The notes under the pieces: model-generated
Database searches by the model: none
What the model saw: only the letters and a program-made list of their open reading frames with translations
Told to the model about the DNA's origin: nothing
Assembly (NCBI GenBank): GCA_950295325.1
Contig: OX485809.1
Coordinates: 29,774,144 to 29,838,143 of the forward strand
DNA from: Polytrichum commune
Taxonomy: Eukaryota > Streptophyta > Polytrichopsida > Polytrichales > Polytrichaceae
DNA length: 64,000 nucleotides
Direction: 5' to 3'
Shown here: in pieces, positions 12,469 through 22,899 of the stretch
How positions within the stretch are numbered: the first letter of the stretch is position 1
Layout of the letters: the number at the start of each line of letters is the position of its first letter
Translations under genes and position numbers: made by a program

Positions 12469-12508
12469 ATAGAGAATCTGCTTGGGAATTGCGGTTTGCT
12501 TATTAGCG

Positions 12509-14826
12509 ATGGCGGGGCCTCCGCAAGACGGCAACAAATTGGATCGGAGAGTAGATGGAAACCTCCTGGCAGCTCGAGCGTTCGCAAAGGCAGGTGTGGA
12601 GCAGATGTTCGGAGTGGTAGGGATTCCGGTGACCTCGTTCGCAACGTCATGTGTGCGGGAAGGTGTTAGGTTTATCGCCTTTCACAACGAGCAATCAGCC
12701 GGTTATGCAGCCGGTGCAGCGGGTTACTTGACAGGGAAACCTGGCGTCTTGTTGACTGTCTCCGGGCCGGGATGCGTGCACGGCCTGGCGGGGCTGAGCA
12801 ATGCATTTATCAACACATGGCCGTTCATTTTAGTTTCCGGCTCAAGTGTTCAGGCCGACATCGGCAAAGGAGATTTCCAGGAGCTGGATCAAGTGGAGAT
12901 CGTGAAACCGTTTGCGAAGTATGCTGGTAAGGCACACAACATTGCGGAGATTCCAGGAGTGGTTGCACAGGCGGTCGCCGCGGCAGTGAGCGGCAGGCCA
13001 GGTGGCACCTATGTGGACTTGCCTTCGGATGTGCTACATGAGGAGGTTAGCGAGGAGGAAGCTGCGAGATTGCTTGATGGATTGAAACCTTATGTGCCAG
13101 CATGGCAACGGGAGGGGTTGACTAAAGAATTAGGGGCAGGGGATAAGGAGATTCACGAGGCTGCTTCTTTGTTGCGGAATGCAAAGAATCCGTTGATTGT
13201 GTTTGGGAAAGGTGCAGCTTACGCGCATGCTGAAGGTAGTTTGAAGAAATTGGTGGAATCGACAGGCATTCCGTTTTTAGCCACGCCCATGGGGAAGGGT
13301 TTACTACCGGACGCTCATCCTTTGTCAGCTGCAGCTGCCCGATCTTTAGCATTAGGCGAAACTGATGTTGCTCTGATTGTTGGAGCAAGATTGAACTGGT
13401 TGCTTCACTTCGGTGAGCCTCCTCGGTGGTCCAAGGATGTCAAATTTATATTGGTGGATGTGTCACATGAGGAAGTGGAGTTTCGGAAACCTGCTCTTGG
13501 GTTGATTGGTGATGCGGATGTGGTTATTAAGCAATTGAATAAGGAGATCAAGGATGAACCATTCTGCTTGGGGGAGAAGCATCCATGGGTGCAGAAAATT
13601 AAGGCCAAGGTACAAGCAAATGTGCAGAAGATGGCAGGATCATTGAACAAGGATGTAGTGCCTTTCAACTTCTTGACACCGATGCGTATCATCCGAGATG
13701 CCATTCTTGCGGAGGGTTCTCCAGCTCCAATCCTGGTTTCTGAAGGTGCAAATACTATGGACGTAGGGAGGTCAGTGTTGGAGCAAACGGAGCCACGAAC
13801 CAGATTAGATGCTGGGACTTGGGGAACCATGGGGGTTGGGTTGGGGTACGCCATTGCTGCTGCTGTGGTGTGTCCTGAAAAACTTGTTGTAGCTGTTGAA
13901 GGTGACTCTGGCTTTGGCTTTAGTGGCCTTGAAGTTGAGGTATGAGATTCAGCTTAGCACTCTTTGAATACGTGGTTGTCTGTGGCAGGATCCTGGTCTA
14001 CCTCTCCATAATGACACAAAAAACTTCAGATCTACTCATGCAAGAGATTTCAGTATATATCCAGCTGATGCATAGCTACATCTTGGAAAGAGTTGCAATT
14101 TAATGATACCTGTTTGTTTTAATGAGGCACTGTGAGGGAAACAGTCAGTCTACCATCAGACTATGTGTCTGGATGACCACTAAGTCCAATGAACTTAGCA
14201 CTTCTTTGAATTTGTGAGTGTCTGTCGTAGAGTCCTGGTCTATCTCTGCATGATGACACAAAAAACCTGAGAGCTACTTGTGCAAGAAATTCAGTATAGA
14301 TCCAGATGATGCATAGCTACACCTTAGTGACACTTGTTTGTTTTAATTAGGCACTATGAGGAGAACAGTCAGTCTACCATTGAACTATATGTTTGGATGA
14401 CCACGAGGTTTTGCAAGTAATATGGTTTTTAGACATGTTTCTTGAATGCAGCAATGTCAACTGATCAAATGTCCATCTTGGCCTTACTCTGGTGAGTGGA
14501 TTTGTTTGCAGACTTTAGTCCGGTACAAGCTACCAGTAGTTGTGATCATTTTCAACAATGGCGGTGTCTATGGTGGCGATCGTCGACCTCCTGAAGATTT
14601 AGTAGGCCCGCACAAAGATGATCCTGCCCCAACATCTTTTGTCCCAGGTGCTCGTTACGACTTGGTCATGGAAGCTTTTGGTGGGAAAGGGTACCTAGTG
14701 GAAAACCCTGAGGAGCTCAAGGCTGCCTTGAAGGAATCATTTGCTGCCAGGAAACCTGCAGTAATCAATGTGACAATTGACCCATATGCTGGTTCTGAAA
14801 GTGGTCGCATGGGTCACAGAAATTAA
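12509..14826 (+). CDS. HACL: 2-hydroxyacyl-CoA lyase / oxalyl-CoA decarboxylase (ThDP enzyme)
   Basis: Exons 12509-13939 and 14512-14826 join in phase 0 (GAG/GTATGA, TTGCAG/ACT) to give about 581 residues, a normal length for the family. Thiamine diphosphate enzymes of this type cleave 2-hydroxyacyl-CoAs to formyl-CoA plus an aldehyde, or decarboxylate oxalyl-CoA; the plant member is tied to oxalate breakdown. Visible hallmarks are the activating glutamate in FHNEQSAGYAA (Glu61), the VSGPGCVHGLAG stretch, GRPGG.YVDLPSDV, the central FGKGAAYAHAE region, and the cofactor/Mg motif GDS (465-467) to NN (492-493), which spans the intron. It ends SGRMGHRN with no canonical SKL-type peroxisome signal. 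I chose the ATG at 12509 (MAGPPQ) because the frame upstream of it lacks an ATG. The intron holds a tandem duplication. The identity is strong; the exact substrate is not shown by sequence. Confidence 0.95.
13951..14403 (+). repeat. Tandem duplication inside the lyase intron (2 x ~230 bp)
   Basis: Unit 1 begins near 13951 (GCTTAGCACTCTTTGAAT) and unit 2 near 14191 (AACTTAGCACTTCTTTGAAT). Both then carry CCTGGTCTA, ATGACACAAAAAA, GATGCATAGCTACA, TTGTTTTAAT and CAGTCAGTCTACCAT in order, ending TGGATGACCAC. Divergence is clear but modest. Together they make up most of the 572-bp intron. Confidence 0.85.
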
Positions 14827-15081
14827 ACAGAACTTTGGTGTCTGTGAACAGAATGTGTGGCTTCAATTAGACTGGTTCTGAATCCAATGGCTTCTGACAT
14901 TTTTGAGATCAATATGCCTTCATACTAAACAAACCTCTCACCAGGCACCTTGGGTAGGCTGCATTGAGTGGTGATTGTAGAGGTACCTAGCAAATTCTTC
15001 ACAGAATGTATAATTCTAACATATGGAATCCTTCCACTAGTTGCCTATCAAGGCCGATCAAAATAAGAAATTCAAACAAAA

Positions 15082-15300
15082 TTGTGCTCTTTGCACCTGC
15101 TTGAAGTGCGTGTATCAGATGTGCCTCAACTGGAGGCAGCTCAGCTTGTTTCTTGTCATGGATTATGGGCTGCCAACTGTGACTCAGCTACAGGATCTGC
15201 TACTTTTGTACTCAAATGTGAGGGGCGAATTAGTCCTGACAAGTTGGAGCAGGTGTGGCACTCATGTATTTCCACTCCAATGGGTTTTGTGGGTACGTGA
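15082..15300 (+). pseudogene. Unassigned open frame downstream of the lyase gene
   Basis: A 72-codon frame with a protein-like composition (central part QLEAAQLVSCHGLW, then DKLEQVWHSC) ends 474 bp after the lyase stop codon. A second frame overlaps it. I do not recognise the family, and no matching splice sites or further exons are evident. It may be an exon relic or chance. Confidence 0.15.
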
Positions 15301-16522
15301 CAGTGGTTGAAGCTTGAAAATAGGTAGTGCATAAGGGGTATTCTGAACTGGTGTACTCAATTTTAAGCAATTTTCCCACATCTTTCAATTTGGAATATAT
15401 GTGACACAGATAGCAAGTAGGTCCTTGGTCTTGACTTGTTTTTCGCTTTCGTGGATAATTGCTGGCATTGTTTCTGTCAAGAGGTCTTTATGTATTGCAT
15501 AGGAGTCATGATCCGGTGAAAACGGTAGTCGGTCCTACGATTTAAAAATGTGAAATTTATAAAATTTCATAAATTATATTTTTAGTTGATGAACCTTATT
15601 TTTCAAAAAATAAATAAATATTCGTTTCGAGGTGCACGAACCAGCTATGGTGCTACTGGCTTTGCTCAGTGCAGAATTAGGTGTAGTGTAGGTTCGAGAC
15701 AAGTGTTGCAGGTGGTCACAAATTCAGATTGTGATATTGTGCTTTCACATATTGAAATCAAGCTCTGAAAGAACTTATTAAGTGGGAAGTCAGGAGGAAA
15801 GTCAAGACGGAGAAGAAATTGGGGTTGTGAGTTCCGATTGTTCTGCTGTGGTGAGATGCATCTTAAATATCTGCAAGTAGAGTTACTTGTCTTTTCCAGT
15901 ATTGCATAACATGGTGGTGCTACAAGACCCCCTTTACACTACACTGTCTGTGCTAAATACTATGGTTAAAAATGCTATGCACACTGTAAAAAATGAGGAA
16001 ACTAACAGGGAAAAAGTCAGGGATACTATTGTCGAAGCAGACTATATTCCAACCCACAACATACAACATCAGAGGTCTAATTTGTAGGTTACATTATTTC
16101 TATTTGGATGGAAAATAGTGTGCATTTGAAAGACTTTAAAACAAAGTGAGGTCCAATATTTGAAGAGATTGCTGCAAGAAGAATCCCTCGAAGCATAAGG
16201 TTCCATCCTATATGCGTGATGGTGTATATTGTGGATCACAATAGAATGCAACAAAGGGTAAGTTAGACTATAAGTTTGCCCACAATATATACCATAAACA
16301 AAGTAGAGAGGTTGAGAACTTGAAGAAGAGAGTATTGTCATTGGCAGGGAGCTTCTTACTCACACTTGTTCACTCAAATCCACTGTACACTTGGGTTTTC
16401 AGCTTGAGAGCTTGAAATTTTACCGGTTCTATAATGATTGGATTGTGCCTTCAAATATCCTTTGTGGGACAACTAGGACAAGCTCTTGGTTATTATTTAC
16501 AAGCTCTCAATCAAAGTCCTAA

Positions 16523-16916
16523 GAGCATCCTCAGTCGGTCTAGGTAAAGCTCACTGCAAACCAAGACCTATCTTGCTTAAAATTGCTCAAAATTTAGAGG
16601 GAGTGCACCAAATCTTGCTTAAAATGGACAGATCCTCCCACACTCCCTCTAAATGTCAAAAATTTGGAGGGAGTGTGGGAGGATCTTTCCATTTTTAAGC
16701 AAGATTTGGTGCACTCCCTCTAAATTTTGAAAATGTGGTGTTTTCAATGAGGGATTTCACCTACGTCAAATTTTTACAATTCTTTTTTCTTGAGAAATAT
16801 CTCACGTTTATTTAGGTGTGCTTCTAATGATGGTAATTTCAGTTTCTAATTTTAGGTCAGTCAGAAGATAGGTTTTGGTTTGCAGTGAGCTTTACCTAGA
16901 CCGACTGAGGATGCTC
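16523..16916. mobile_element. PIF/Harbinger-type MITE, TSD TAA, 52-bp TIRs
   Basis: The 394-bp element has terminal inverted repeats at 16523-16574 and 16864-16916, beginning GAGCATCCTCAGTCGG. They differ at about one position over 52 bp. It is flanked by TAA at 16520-16522 and 16917-16919, the three-base duplication expected for PIF/Harbinger (Tourist-like) insertion. The near-identity of the arms suggests a young copy or strong gene conversion. It has no coding capacity. Inside it lies a second hairpin. Confidence 0.9.
16587..16730. repeat. Nested ~66-bp-arm hairpin within the MITE
   Basis: Left arm 16587-16654 and right arm 16658-16730 pair with only a few mismatches around a loop of a few bases; both arms contain AGAGGGAGTGCACCAAATC or its complement. 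A transcript would form a long near-perfect stem, a possible source of small RNAs. That role is inference. Confidence 0.85.
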
Positions 16917-17620
16917 TAAGTTGTCTCATCGAATTCTTGCTAAGGAAAGTCGAGAGTTCAAGATTTTGTTTTTGAGCCCCAACCCAATGAACTCTCAAAT
17001 ATTCTTTGGTTTGTCACGACTTCCCTTTTGCTTAGTACCATTTCTCCCATTGATATCTTACTTCAACCCTTCATTGCCAGAGTGTGCATTCCAATGAACT
17101 TGGAACTTTCATACCATCCTTGATGTCAAGAGCAATTCGTCTCACTATCACCAACACATTTTATGATTGGCGACTTGTATGTGGAAACCAACTTCATTAT
17201 GAAGATATGGGAAGACAAAACTCTCCATTTCAACAAAATATGAGAAGATCCCACAGTCGTAAGGTTCAAGTTCCCAAGTTGGGGTAGCTAGTGAAAATGT
17301 TGCATTCTAAATTTGGACATTGGGATAGATGAGGGAGTTTAGTTTGAATATATATCTATATATAGAATACACATATGTGCATTTGAATTTCAAAATTTAG
17401 ACTTCGTATGCCTATTCTAGAGGTGGTCAAAATTCTTTGACCAGATGATTAGTGTTTCTCATAATGAGCTTAAATGCCAATTTTAAGACATTTTTGGTTT
17501 TGGGTGTTGCCCACAAGGAAGGTTGATCCTTGCAATGGTCAACACCTCGGCAGGCATGAAAATTTGCCTCCTCCTACGAGTTATATTAACCTTCTACAAC
17601 CTTTCAAATAACTTTGGAAC

Positions 17621-17846
17621 CTATGATCGGGGAGAACCGGCAGTTAGTTACATATGAACCGGTTGAGTTTGAGAAATAACCGGATGAAGTTCAAGACTGC
17701 AGGAAAATTACCGATCATTTTAGAAGAATTTATAGAATATACCCCGATTTAATAAAGGAAAACCGAAGGATGTCAACATGTAACCGGTTGGACTTGCAAA
17801 CACTAGGATCTCAACCGAATATGCCCAAAAATCTCCCCGATCACTG
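17621..17846 (+). mobile_element. hAT-type MITE (226 bp), copy 1, perfect 8-bp TSD
   Basis: Ends CTATGATCGGGGAGA and the complement of CAGTGATCGGGGAGA, flanked by TTTGGAAC at 17613-17620 and 17847-17854. A perfect eight-base duplication is the hAT signature. A second copy of exactly the same length lies inverted at 57082-57307. The interior includes AACCGGTTGAGTTTGAGAA and GTTCAAGACTGCAGG, which also occur in the 26831-27055 tandem repeat. Confidence 0.9.
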
Positions 17847-18334
17847 TTTGGAACATCATTCTCCTTCAAATCATAACAAAATTAAATTGGACTTGCAACC
17901 AATCCATTCTTGACACATTAAAGAATCTCTATGTTGAGTGGGATCCCCATTGATGACATAAAGCGGCTCCGTGATGACTTCTCTTTCCAAGAGAGGGAGG
18001 CAAAAATCAAAACAAAACAAACAAAAAGTTAAGCAAGACCACTTTACACTTGTTCAAAGTGTTAAAAAGATCGGAGATTGGTCAAACTCTTCGTAGCTTG
18101 GGGTTTGGATGAAAGCTTGAAATCCAAGCACCAAACTCCCAAGAAAACTACACATTCATGCTCTCCACTCGAATTGTAGTGTAAAAAGGGGACGTAAGTT
18201 AATGGGTCAAAGGTTGTTGTTACAAAGTTTTGGTCTTGAAGCAAGGTCGTTCCCAATTACTTAAGGAACTTCTAGTCACTCCACGTAGAAGGGCTCCATG
18301 CAATACAACACTACCTCGCCCTATCCAAACACTA

Positions 18335-18707
18335 CACTAAATATTGTATTTAGTGTCATCAAATATATTTGTCTTGCTCAATACTAATTGTAAACTGTCC
18401 ATGTAGTGCCACCAACACTAAATGTTAACCTAACATTAATTGTCATTCCTTGTAAAAAACAATTGGGCATAATAGTTTTACAATGTTACAATTATTGTCG
18501 CTAACTGGGTGATTTTTCATCCAAACTTCGACCATTGATGACAATATTTCATCACATAAATGTTAGGATGGAAAATATGTCAAAAGTGGATGAACTAAAG
18601 TAAGATGGGATGACAATATTTGTACACTTATTCATAAGACGTGTCATAAGAAAAGTTGCCACAATGACATAAATGCCATATTATGACACTAAATACAATA
18701 TTTAGTG
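18335..18707 (+). mobile_element. TA-flanked CACTAAAT-ended MITE, copy A
   Basis: A 373-bp element with perfect terminal repeats starting CACTAAATATTGTATTTAG, flanked by TA on both sides (18333-18334, 18708-18709). It is the inverted counterpart of copy B (18902-19275, 374 bp); the two are alignable for about 320 bp. The CACTA-like tips suggest that superfamily, but the two-base TA duplication fits Tc1/mariner better. Confidence 0.8.
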
Positions 18708-18901
18708 TATTATTTGTGTTGATCAATGTTCCATCTTCAAACTTTTCTTGCATTAGCAAAGCTATGATGAAGCATCAACAAAAACCAGATTGAAAGTTGG
18801 ATCTCCCCTTGATAGTTATAAATATCACGAGTGCATGTTTGTTGATTCTTTAACTGAATGTATAGGTCTTGCCAATTGTGTTCATTGTTGAGTGTGAAAT
18901 A
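18708..18901 (+). repeat. Dispersed repeat R1, copy 2 (fragment between two MITEs)
   Basis: Holds TTGCATTAGCAAAGCTATGA, TGAAGCATCA and TGTGTTCATTGTTGAG, matching the R1 copies at 10328 and 31145. The family sequence resumes after copy B at about 19278-19400 (CCTAGCCCAATCTCC), so copy B was inserted into R1. Confidence 0.6.
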
Positions 18902-19275
18902 CACTAAATTTAATTGATAGTTAGTGTCATATGATATTTAATGTCACCATGGTTACTTCTTGGATGACACTTCTTATAAATAAGTGAACAAATATTTTCA
19001 TGGATGATGGATGTATTCATCCATTGGCCAAAACCCTACCTTCTCTCGTCAACGACATGTGATGAAATATTGTCGTGGAGGATTGAAATTTGGATGAAAA
19101 ACCACTTGGTAAGTGACAGTAAGTGCAACACTGTAAATCCATAATACCCAGAAATTTACAAGGAATGACAAGTAATGTTGGGTTAACATTTAGTGTTGGT
19201 GACGCTACACCACGGTTCACAATTAGTATGGAGCAAGACAATGAGAATTGGTGACACTATATATCATATTTAGTG
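18902..19275 (-). mobile_element. TA-flanked CACTAAAT-ended MITE, copy B
   Basis: A 374-bp relative of copy A in opposite orientation, flanked by TA (18900-18901, 19276-19277). Removing the element and one TA gives a sequence that aligns with R1 at about 31375-31420 without a gap, which supports both the boundaries and the TA duplication. Confidence 0.8.
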
Positions 19276-19279
19276 TAGT

Positions 19280-20684
19280 TACTAAAATTTGAAGTCCTAG
19301 CCCAATCTCCTTTAAGCACATGCCTTTATGGTGTTTGTTTTTTTATCAAGAATTATCCACACATTGATCAAAGATAGGTGCTTGATTAAGAAAGGCATGG
19401 CAAAATAGCACATGCATAGCTTAATCACAATTAAACATGAACTAAGTGTATGGAACACATAACCGGCAGCAAACTAGTGGATAACAAGTTTTGTAGGATT
19501 CATGGTTTAGGATCTTAATCCTTAACCATACGCCCTAAAACCCTAAACCCCTAGTTGTTTACATGACATAGCCAATCTACTCGTGGATTAAAAACGGGAG
19601 GTTCTTGATGAAATGCTCTATGCATGGATAGAAAAAACACACAATTAGTTGTTGGAAGTGCGACCCACTTATTTGTATTGAACACCATGGGTCCTCCCAT
19701 ACCCGTTGAGATTGCTCAAACACATGTTTGAGCAAATTTGATGGAAAAATATATGTGACAGATTCTCACTAGAGAGCTAGAGGATTGCCGAGAAAAAATA
19801 AGAACAATAAAAAAGAAAACCCCATAAATATTACCAATACCTTCAGGGGATTGTTAATTTGACCATGCACTAGTAATCCACCCACAAAGACACATCATGC
19901 TATTACATGTAACGTCAAAACTTGAACAAATCTAGTTGTGAGCTGAAATATAAAGATAGAGGTAGCAGAGAGTTGATACCTTGCTCCTCTTCAAATGTAG
20001 TGTAAAGAACATATGTGACCAAGATGTCAATCAAATGCTTTTTCATTATCATTCTATGAATGTGGACCCTTCTACATTACTAGTTAATAAATGATGGGGT
20101 TGTGATATTTGGAAGTGTCTTGGTCTCTTAGCTCATATTTAAGCAAATCTAGACATGTTTTCAAAACATGGACTTTTTGGTTGCTACAAAATGGGCGGAT
20201 CCATCCATACACTTGTGATATACCAAAATTTCATGGGAGATATTTGCATCCTTAGTAATTAATCGAGTGTTGTGCTCTTAACACATGATGATAAAACTAA
20301 ATACTTCTCAATGTCAAATCTATGTAATTAAATGTTGCGTAGTGAAAATATGATCAAAACAAATTGCTATGATCTTATCATAATCAACATTGCACATTCT
20401 ATCGTAAGATCTTACCATACAATCCTATCAAAGAATCTTATGATAAAATTCAACACCTTCTCACTGTGGACTCGGACTTAGTCCAATTTTACTTCGATAT
20501 TAGTTTATCGGTTTTGTGTTGGACCCACCACCTTGAAACGTTCCTCATGAAACCTTATCCATTGCATGCCATATAAGATTCCATGTACGTTTTCCATCCC
20601 TTAAAAGTTCCTTGGTTCCTTAAGCCCTCAAAGCTCAAATGTAAAGTCAAGTGGGAACGGTTTATGGGTCCCCAAGCTCTAGTG
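19280..20684. other. AT-rich spacer, no gene seen
   Basis: Apart from the R1 tail (to about 19400), only short open frames and small palindromic stretches such as AAGATCTTA near 20405 are present. Confidence 0.4.
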
Positions 20685-20687
20685 TAA

Positions 20688-21241
20688 GGGCCACTTCACA
20701 CATGAGCCAAGAGCCGTGACCTTGTAATGGTGAGGATCCAAAGGCCGTACCATGGGTGTTGGGAAAGCCATTTTATGTAGTCTTTGGCCCTCAAGCATAG
20801 TGTGAAGTGAGAATGAACCATGTTGCGGGACCATTGCATATTTTGTTGGCGGAAAAAAGAGGGGAGGATTTGGTTTAATATAATATGTCTCCAAGTTTAT
20901 CAATTTAAGATAACTACTTGGTGGTGTTTGTCTGTCCTGGAATCTGTCCTGAAATCTGTCATGTTGGAAAAAATATTAAAAAAGTCATGGTCTCCCGGAA
21001 TTTGTGTCAAGCCCGCCTCTTGGAGGTGGGTCTGACGCAAATTCCGGTAGACCATGCACCCTTATCCACAACTAGCCATGTAGGACTCCATGTAGACTTT
21101 TCATCCACGAACTTTTCTTTGGGCATGTAGGCCTTCACCTCCTAGTGTGAAGTGAACTTGGACGGTCTCCGCCTTTTCGACCAATGAGAGCTCTTACATT
21201 GCCACGGTCAAGGGCCTTCAGCCTTGTGTGTGAAGTGGCCC
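20688..21241. mobile_element. PIF/Harbinger-type MITE, TSD TAA
   Basis: Ends GGGCCACTTCACACA and its complement (left from 20688, right to 21241), flanked by TAA at 20685-20687 and 21242-21244. Interior repeats of TAGTGTGAAGTGA occur near both ends. No coding capacity. It carries a strong central hairpin at 20987-21055. Confidence 0.75.
20987..21055. repeat. Hairpin, 33-bp arms
   Basis: The arms start ATGGTCT.CCGGAATTTG and its complement, and meet at CCTCTTGGAGG with only a few mismatches. It sits in the centre of the 20688-21241 element and could give a pre-miRNA-like stem if transcribed. Confidence 0.75.
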
Positions 21242-21554
21242 TAAAGTGTCCCTTTGCATAATAGACTATAATCAAAGCTAAGCTTATAACCTTTGTAGTT
21301 CAAAGAAACACACAGACTTGCACCCTGTTCAATCACTCTAGTAGGTTCTAGGACACTTTATATTTCTTTGCAATTGAATCATGGACGTTCAACCAATGTT
21401 GTGTGGGTGTTGTTTTTTTCATGCACCAATGGGTAAGGATATTGACAAAAGAACTTAGAATTTTATACTCAACCAGGATAAATTGTTATAAAAATCTTCC
21501 TTTGATACCATTGATGTATCTACAATATATGAGGATTTTGATACTAGCTAGGTA

Positions 21555-21950
21555 CACTAATTATCCCCATTAGTGAGGGAAGACTAATAGTGCGTGTAGG
21601 AAATTAGTGAAGGTGATACTACATTTTTTTATGTTATGGCATTAGTGACACCAAAAGATCTAGGAAGAATAGTTCATCCTGGCACTATTCAATAAAAATA
21701 CTATTCATAGCAACATTATTCATCCTGGCAATGTTCATTGATAAGCATGAGTTTGGATATTATTATTTTTATCGCTCTACAAGCACCTCAGAGCATGCAC
21801 TAAATTTCTTGAAATGTATGCTAAACGAGCACGTAATGATGAATTTAGTATCACTCAATAAAAATTTCAAGCCTCACTAATTTTGAGACTTGGCAAAGTA
21901 GTGTGTGTTTCGGGAATTAGTACCACACACACTAATCGGGATAGTTAGTG
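21555..21950. mobile_element. TA-flanked CACTAA-ended MITE, copy C
   Basis: A 396-bp element with ends CACTAATTATCCCCATTAG and the complement of CACTAACTATCCCGATTAG, flanked by TA (21553-21554, 21951-21952). It interrupts an R3 repeat, which continues at both sides (to about 21552 and from 21953). Same tip and target duplication as copies A and B, but a different interior. Confidence 0.75.
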
Positions 21951-22500
21951 TAGTAACGTGTGGGTATTTTCAAATGTTTGTGTTATCAATACCTTTTTCG
22001 GTCTATATACCATGCAAGAACCTTCATACCTAGGTGAAAGTTTCCTAGTATCAATTTGGTTTGCAATGGTATTGACTTAGATAATAACTTTGTATTTGAG
22101 TGATATGTGGTTAAGTGTGACTCCAATAAAAAATACCAAAAAGACACGTGCTTAAATGAGATTGGACTGTGTGTTTAAAATATGATTACCATCCTAGCCT
22201 CAATATCAACAAGCTCAAGAATCTTAACTCTAATAAGGAGATAGATATTCATATGAGCTCCAAAACTTATGAGGAGAGTGTCTACAACCTCAATTTGGGT
22301 TTCGCCAACCATCTTGTAGTAATCACATGTTTTGTATCCTAGGAGAAGTGGGCCAGTCGGGAATGCCAACCATTTAAGACACATTTACCTTAGACTAGAA
22401 ACGAACGACTTCAGTAGTTGAGGTTTTAGAGGTTCCTTGTCAATACATACTTAAGCTAGAGAACCTTCGGTGAAAGGAGCGTCCATGAAGTGTCCACCCC

Positions 22501-22501
<1 letters not shown>

Positions 22502-22536
<35 letters not shown>
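22502..22536. repeat. (AG)n microsatellite
   Basis: About 17 uninterrupted AG dinucleotides. Confidence 0.95.
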
Positions 22537-22538
<2 letters not shown>

Positions 22539-22657
22539 CTCCCATTCATCCCAACAGAGTAGCCCTAAAATAGTATGCAGCTCGGAGATTACTTGTTTTA
22601 ATTACCTTGACAACAAAACTTGTTTCAAAGACCCCAAATGACTCATCTAGATGTCAT

Positions 22658-22898
22658 TTAACCCTTAAAGGACATATGCTTTCCCAATACCACACCCAAA
22701 ATATCTTTTAAAATTCATTTTAAGCATGATTACCCAATTAATTTACATAAGCTCTATTCTAAAGAAGTATAGATCTTGCCAAGGTGCTCGATTTGGCATT
22801 CTAAAACCCCATTTGGTGCAATGGAGTAGAAATTTTGAACAAGATTCTCCCAAAATAATACCAAGCCCGTGGGACAACATTGTCCTTTAAGGGTTAAA
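22658..22898. mobile_element. Possible small TIR element
   Basis: A perfect 18-bp inverted repeat (TTTAACCCTTAAAGGACA and its complement) brackets 241 bp. No target duplication or internal homology was visible, so the element call is tentative. Confidence 0.35.
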
Positions 22899-22899
22899 G

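Noticed and set aside
13405-13854. Minus-strand 149-codon frame within the lyase gene
   Set aside because: Antisense shadow of a strongly conserved coding exon.
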